A stretch of DNA of 64,000 nt from Taishania sp037189645 (GTDB lineage Bacteria > Bacteroidota > Bacteroidia > Flavobacteriales_D > Crocinitomicaceae). Each line of letters starts with the position of its first letter. Position 1 is the first letter of the stretch. The notes beneath the pieces were generated by a model that worked only from the letters and a program-made list of their open reading frames with translations, was not told the DNA's origin and did no database searches. The stretch covers positions 310,001 through 374,000 of the forward strand of contig JBBCIY010000005.1 in the NCBI GenBank assembly GCA_037189645.1, read 5' to 3'. This document shows positions 60,178-64,000 of this stretch, piece after piece. The translations under genes and the position numbers were made by a program.

Positions 60178-62181
60178 ATGGAAGAAGCGCTAAAAAAAAG
60201 ATACATTGAATTTGATGCGGAAGGATTTGGCAACGGAGAATTGCTGACCATCTATAAGAAACTGGTTTTCCCTCGCCTGATCGAGGAAAAAATGCTGATT
60301 TTGCTTCGCCAGGGAAAAATCACCAAATGGTTCTCCGGATGGGGACAGGAAGGAGTTTCTGTTGGCTGCGCTTATGCAATGGATGAAAATGAATTCATTT
60401 TACCCATGCACCGGAATTTAGGAGTATTCACAACCCGGAACGTTCCACTCAACCGCCTTTTTTCACAATTCCAGGGAAAGGAAAACGGTTTCACAAAAGG
60501 GCGTGACCGTTCGTTCCACTTCGGCACAATGGAACATAAATTAGTGGGAATGATCTCTCACCTGGGTCCCCAGCTGGGGATTGCAGACGGGATCGCGCTT
60601 GCTTCAAAGGTAAAAAAAGAGCAAAAAGCCACTTTGGTCTTCACAGGTGACGGAGGTGCTTCCGAAGGTGATTTTCATGAAGCAGTGAATGTCGCATCGG
60701 TATGGGATCTTCCCGTGATATTTGCAATTGAGAACAATCAATGGGGATTGTCGACACCTTCCCGTGAGCAGTTCAACTGCAAACAATTCATCGATAAAGG
60801 AATCGGATACGGGATCGAAGGCATCCAGGTAAACGGGAATAATGTACTGGACGTGATCCGTACCGTGCGTTCCATCCGGGAAAAGATGCTGAACGACCAG
60901 AAACCGGTATTGCTGGAGCTGATGACATTCCGGATGAGAGGGCACGAAGAAGCTTCCGGGACCAAATATTACCCTGAAGGGTTGCAGGATGAGTGGAAAA
61001 AACAAGACCCTGTCGATAATTACACCCTTTTCCTGAAAGAAAAAGGAATCCTGACCGATGAAATGGAAAAGGAAATCCACACTTCGATCAAAGAAGAGAT
61101 CCAGAATAATTTCGATCGTGCTCAGAACGAACCCTTGATCCAGGCTTCTGTCGAAACGGAGCTGAAGGATGTGTATGCGCCATTTAACCAGCAGGTCATC
61201 GCACCGAAAGGAAATAAAAAAGAAATGCGCTTCATTGATGCGATCCAGGACGGACTGAAGCAATCCATGGAGAAGTACCCGGACCTCGTCATTATGGGGC
61301 AGGACGTTGCCGAATACGGGGGGGTATTTAAAGTAACAGAAGGATTTGTGGACCTGTTCGGAAAAGAAAGGGTCCGCAACACCCCGATCTGTGAATCGGC
61401 AATTGTCGGAGCGGGGCTCGGACTATCCATTGCGGGAATGAAAGCAGTTGTGGAAATGCAATTCGCCGATTTCGTAACCTGCGGGTTCAACCAGATCGTG
61501 AACAACCTGGCCAAACTGCACTGGCGCTGGGGGCAAAACGCTGATGTTGTGGTACGGATGCCTACAGGAGCGAATACAGCCGCGGGTCCCTTCCATTCCC
61601 AGTCAAACGAAGCATGGTTCTTCCATACACCGGGACTGAAGGTCGTTTACCCTTCTACTCCTGAAGATGCCAAAGGATTACTGGCTGCCGCGATCGAAGA
61701 TCCGAATCCCGTATTGTTTTTCGAGCACAAATACCTGTACAGAAGCTTAAAAGCGGATGTGGAAACAGATTATTTTACAACAGCGATCGGGAAAGCGAGA
61801 ATGGTCCGTGAAGGAAATGATGTAACGATCATCACTTACGGCTTAGGCGTTCAGTGGGCGGAAGAATACCTGGATCAGCACCCGGAAATCAGTGCAGAAG
61901 TCGTTGATTTAAGAACATTGCTGCCATTGGATACCGAAGCTGTTTACGCAGCTGCCCGGAAAACGGGAAAAGTACTGGTACTCCATGAGGACTGTATGAC
62001 GGGAGGAATCGGAGGTGAGATCGCCGCGTTGATCGCTGAAAACTGCTTTGAGTCCCTGGATGCCCCTGTTAAACGGATCGCGTCGCTGGACACTCCCGTT
62101 CCGTTCGCGGTTCCCCTTGAGCAGCAGTTCCTGCCCAAAGCAAGAATTGATGAAGCAATCCAAGGGCTGCTGAGCTATTAA
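60178..62181 (+). CDS. 2-oxo acid dehydrogenase E1, fused alpha and beta
   Basis: A 667-residue E1 component that decarboxylates a 2-oxo acid with thiamine diphosphate; the substrate is probably a branched-chain oxo acid or pyruvate. The alpha half (about 1-335) has the TPP site GDGGASEGDFHEAVN (about 157-171) ending in IENNQW near 184-189. The beta half (about 345-667) opens MRFIDAIQDGLKQSMEKYPD and has GQDVAEYGGVFKVTEGF and MPTGANTAAGPFHSQ. In most bacteria these are two subunits; the fusion is common in Bacteroidota. The E2 and E3 genes are not in the window. Confidence 0.92.
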   Translation: MEEALKKRYIEFDAEGFGNGELLTIYKKLVFPRLIEEKMLILLRQGKITKWFSGWGQEGVSVGCAYAMDENEFILPMHRNLGVFTTRNVPLNRLFSQFQGKENGFTKGRDRSFHFGTMEHKLVGMISHLGPQLGIADGIALASKVKKEQKATLVFTGDGGASEGDFHEAVNVASVWDLPVIFAIENNQWGLSTPSREQFNCKQFIDKGIGYGIEGIQVNGNNVLDVIRTVRSIREKMLNDQKPVLLELMTFRMRGHEEASGTKYYPEGLQDEWKKQDPVDNYTLFLKEKGILTDEMEKEIHTSIKEEIQNNFDRAQNEPLIQASVETELKDVYAPFNQQVIAPKGNKKEMRFIDAIQDGLKQSMEKYPDLVIMGQDVAEYGGVFKVTEGFVDLFGKERVRNTPICESAIVGAGLGLSIAGMKAVVEMQFADFVTCGFNQIVNNLAKLHWRWGQNADVVVRMPTGANTAAGPFHSQSNEAWFFHTPGLKVVYPSTPEDAKGLLAAAIEDPNPVLFFEHKYLYRSLKADVETDYFTTAIGKARMVREGNDVTIITYGLGVQWAEEYLDQHPEISAEVVDLRTLLPLDTEAVYAAARKTGKVLVLHEDCMTGGIGGEIAALIAENCFESLDAPVKRIASLDTPVPFAVPLEQQFLPKARIDEAIQGLLSY

Positions 62182-62221
62182 GATTTCGCAGGAAGGAATT
62201 TTCAAAATTCATAATTGAAGC

Positions 62222-62229
62222 TATATTTG
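62222..62229 (+). promoter_or_regulatory. -7 box for asnS
   Basis: TATATTTG matches TAnnTTTG, 31 bp upstream of the asnS ATG. Confidence 0.5.
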
Positions 62230-62260
62230 CATAAAACGATCTAATACAGTACAAAATACA

Positions 62261-63712
62261 ATGAAAAGAACAAAAATAATCGATGTTTTAAAGGGTACAG
62301 CAGTAGGTACGGAATTGGTGGTAAAAGGATGGGTGCGCGCGTTCAGAAGCAATCGTTTCATCCAGATCAATGACGGCTCTACGATCAATTCACTGCAGGC
62401 AGTAATCGATTTTGAAAAGTTTGACGAGGCTGTATTGAAAAAAATTACCACGGGTGCGGCACTGGGGATCAAAGGAATTTTATCCGAATCCCAGGGCTCC
62501 GGACAAGCAGTAGAATTACAGGTACAAGAGGTAGAGATCATCGGAGAGGCAAACCCGGACGATGTGCAGAAAACGGTCATGCAGCCGAAAAAACACAGCC
62601 TGGAATTCCTGCGTGAACAAGCACACCTGCGTTTCAGAACCAATGTCTTCGGAGCGGTTTTCCGTATCCGGCACGGGGTCTCGTATGCCATCCACAAATT
62701 TTTCAACGACAAAGGGTTTTTCTATATTCATGCTCCCATCATCACAGGTTCGGATGCAGAAGGAGCGGGAGAAATGTTCCGGGTAACAAACCTGGACCTG
62801 GAAAAACTTCCGAAAAATGATGACGGGACTGTCAACTTTAAGGAGGATTTCTTTGAAAAACCGGTCAACCTGACGGTTTCCGGACAACTGGAAGCAGAAT
62901 TAGCCGCACTGGCATTAGGGCAGGTCTACACATTCGGACCAACTTTCCGTGCTGAAAATTCAAATACTTCACGCCACCTGGCGGAATTCTGGATGATCGA
63001 GCCGGAAGTCGCTTTCAACGACCTGAATGACAACATGGACCTGGCGGAAGAGATGCTGAAATACATCTGTAAATACATTGTTGACCATTATGCAGATGAC
63101 CTGGCATTCCTGAACGAACGCGAAAAAGCGGAACAACAGTCAAAACCTGCGAACGAGCGCAATGAGCTGACACTGCTTGAACGCCTGGATTTCGTTATCA
63201 ACAACGATTTCAAACGCATCACCTACACAGAAGCAATCGATGTACTGATGCACTCGAATCACTATAAAAAGAAAAAATTCAAATACGACGTCAGCTGGGG
63301 AACCGACCTGCAAAGCGAGCACGAACGCTACCTGGTGGAAAAAGAATTCAAACGCCCGGTGATCATTACGGATTACCCGGCTGCATTCAAAGCATTCTAC
63401 ATGCGCAGGAACGATGATTCAGAACCGGGCAGGGAAACGGTTGCCGCAATGGATATCTTATTTCCGGGAATCGGAGAAATGGTCGGAGGTTCACAACGTG
63501 AAGAACGACTGGACGTGTTAAAAGAGAAATGCACAGCATTCGGAATCCACGAAGAAGACCTGTGGTGGTACCTCGACACACGCAAATTCGGAACTGTTCC
63601 TCATGCAGGATTTGGCCTGGGATTTGAACGCATGGTGATGTTCGTGACGGGAATGACCAACATCCGCGATGTCATTCCTTTCCCGAGAACACCCGGAAAC
63701 GCTGAATTTTAA
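62261..63712 (+). CDS. asnS: Asparaginyl-tRNA synthetase
   Basis: A 483-residue class IIb aminoacyl-tRNA synthetase that charges tRNA-Asn. The OB-fold anticodon domain (about 1-115) contains VKGWVRAFRSNRFIQINDGS. The class II catalytic core shows FRTNVFGAVFRIRHGV, FYIHAPIITGSDAEGAGEMF, and motif 2 TFGPTFRAENSNTSRHLAEFWMIEPE. It ends with the GFGLGFERMVMFVTGM motif 3 and the IRDVIPFPRTPGNAEF tail. The length matches the bacterial enzyme. A terminator follows. Confidence 0.97.
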   Translation: MKRTKIIDVLKGTAVGTELVVKGWVRAFRSNRFIQINDGSTINSLQAVIDFEKFDEAVLKKITTGAALGIKGILSESQGSGQAVELQVQEVEIIGEANPDDVQKTVMQPKKHSLEFLREQAHLRFRTNVFGAVFRIRHGVSYAIHKFFNDKGFFYIHAPIITGSDAEGAGEMFRVTNLDLEKLPKNDDGTVNFKEDFFEKPVNLTVSGQLEAELAALALGQVYTFGPTFRAENSNTSRHLAEFWMIEPEVAFNDLNDNMDLAEEMLKYICKYIVDHYADDLAFLNEREKAEQQSKPANERNELTLLERLDFVINNDFKRITYTEAIDVLMHSNHYKKKKFKYDVSWGTDLQSEHERYLVEKEFKRPVIITDYPAAFKAFYMRRNDDSEPGRETVAAMDILFPGIGEMVGGSQREERLDVLKEKCTAFGIHEEDLWWYLDTRKFGTVPHAGFGLGFERMVMFVTGMTNIRDVIPFPRTPGNAEF

Positions 63713-63746
63713 CGGAGCAGGAAGCAGAAATACTTGATTTATACAG

Positions 63747-63773
63747 GAGGTTGCGTACGCAACCTCTTTTTTT
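63747..63773 (+). terminator. Terminator after asnS
   Basis: A perfect palindrome GAGGTTGCG-TA-CGCAACCTC (63747-63766) is followed by a run of seven T. Confidence 0.85.
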
Positions 63774-63880
63774 ATTTCTCAAATGGGCGGAAAGAAATAT
63801 ACCTAAGAGAATTTGAACTATTTTTGCAGCTGTCAGGCCTTTTTTCACAACAGACTGAGCCATCTCATTGCTTTAAATAT

Positions 63881-64000
63881 ATGAATAGAAATTTTCCCCT
63901 GTACCTGCTGGCGATACTGATCGTCTGCCTCAGCAAACCTGCTTACGGTCAGCATACAGCTGATTCGCTCCACCAGCTGATCCATCATTCCCAGGGCAAA
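63881..64000 (+). CDS. Partial exported protein at the right edge
   Basis: An open frame starts at ATG 63881 and runs off the window. It begins with a signal peptide (MNRNFPLYLLAILIVCLSKPAYGQ) and continues HTADSLHQLIHHSQGK. A -7 box (TATTTTTG, 63819-63826) lies upstream. The start resembles exported TPR/histidine-kinase proteins of Bacteroidota, which often have DSLxxLL after the signal; this is a weak inference from 40 residues. Confidence 0.55.
   Translation, partial: MNRNFPLYLLAILIVCLSKPAYGQHTADSLHQLIHHSQGK

Noticed and set aside
60604..61263. Minus-strand open frame of 219 codons
   Set aside because: It is antisense to the E1 dehydrogenase and rich in Phe/Leu/His as expected for a shadow frame.
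63672..63863. Minus-strand open frame of 63 codons after asnS
   Set aside because: It covers the asnS terminator palindrome and the end of asnS; no family is visible.

Overview
The window is 64 kb of a Bacteroidota chromosome, most likely Flavobacteriales and close to the Fluviicola/Crocinitomicaceae group. This is inferred from gene content, not from rRNA. The evidence is: several secreted proteins ending in type IX secretion (T9SS) sorting domains; Bacteroidota-type -7 promoter boxes (TAnnTTTG) in front of many genes; few Shine-Dalgarno sequences; a TonB receptor/DUF4249 lipoprotein pair; a fused alpha/beta E1 ketoacid dehydrogenase; and a flexirubin-type pigment-lipid module. There is no rRNA, CRISPR array, insertion sequence or phage gene. 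One tRNA, Leu(TAG), is present.

Layout. 1-8.0 kb, minus strand: a partial membrane protein, a DUF1287 protein, a GNAT acetyltransferase, and a three-gene module made of a halogenase-like flavoprotein, a CrtI-like flavoprotein and a giant MMPL/PlsC/methyltransferase fusion. 8.3-11.2 kb, minus: a secreted lysyl-endopeptidase-like protease behind a thioredoxin-like protein. 11.4-14.7 kb, plus: a tightly packed operon of three exported proteins (lipoprotein, unknown, PepSY-like) ending with a uridine kinase. 14.8-20.4 kb, minus: VF530-like protein, DsbD and a free DsbD N-domain, small unknown proteins, an outer-membrane barrel, trigger factor and tRNA-Leu. 20.5-28.8 kb, minus: two large T9SS cargo proteins, groES-groEL and a T9SS-exported LpqC-like esterase. 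29.1-32.7 kb, plus: a 1222-residue barrel-plus-repeats surface protein with seven Cys-bounded C-terminal repeats. 32.8-34.2 kb, minus: PBP4-type DacB. 34.3-40.3 kb, plus: a polysaccharide operon (GT4, Wza-like, Wzc-like, RfbC, WecA/MraY-like). 40.4-43.8 kb, plus: TonB receptor and DUF4249. 43.8-50.9 kb, minus: a very large, AT-rich T9SS protein, purC and phoH. 51.1-52.2 kb, plus: SAM hydrolase-like DUF62 and an ABM-type protein. 52.3-59.9 kb, minus: a membrane protein, accD, fbaA, a DUF4197 lipoprotein, a T9SS type B cargo and its small partner. 60.2-64 kb, plus: E1 ketoacid dehydrogenase, asnS and a partial exported protein at the right edge.

How the genes fit together. The window mixes housekeeping functions (groESL, tig, accD, fbaA, purC, asnS, E1) with cell-envelope and surface functions. 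Six proteins look like T9SS cargo, yet no T9SS machinery gene is present, so the secretion apparatus must be encoded elsewhere. DsbD, its free N-domain and a redoxin would serve disulfide chemistry in the periplasm, where the Cys-rich cargo passes. The most unusual items are the seven-copy Cys-repeat surface protein, whose upstream region carries an element like one in front of groES, the detached pigment-lipid module, and the four-gene operon of unknown exported proteins plus uridine kinase.
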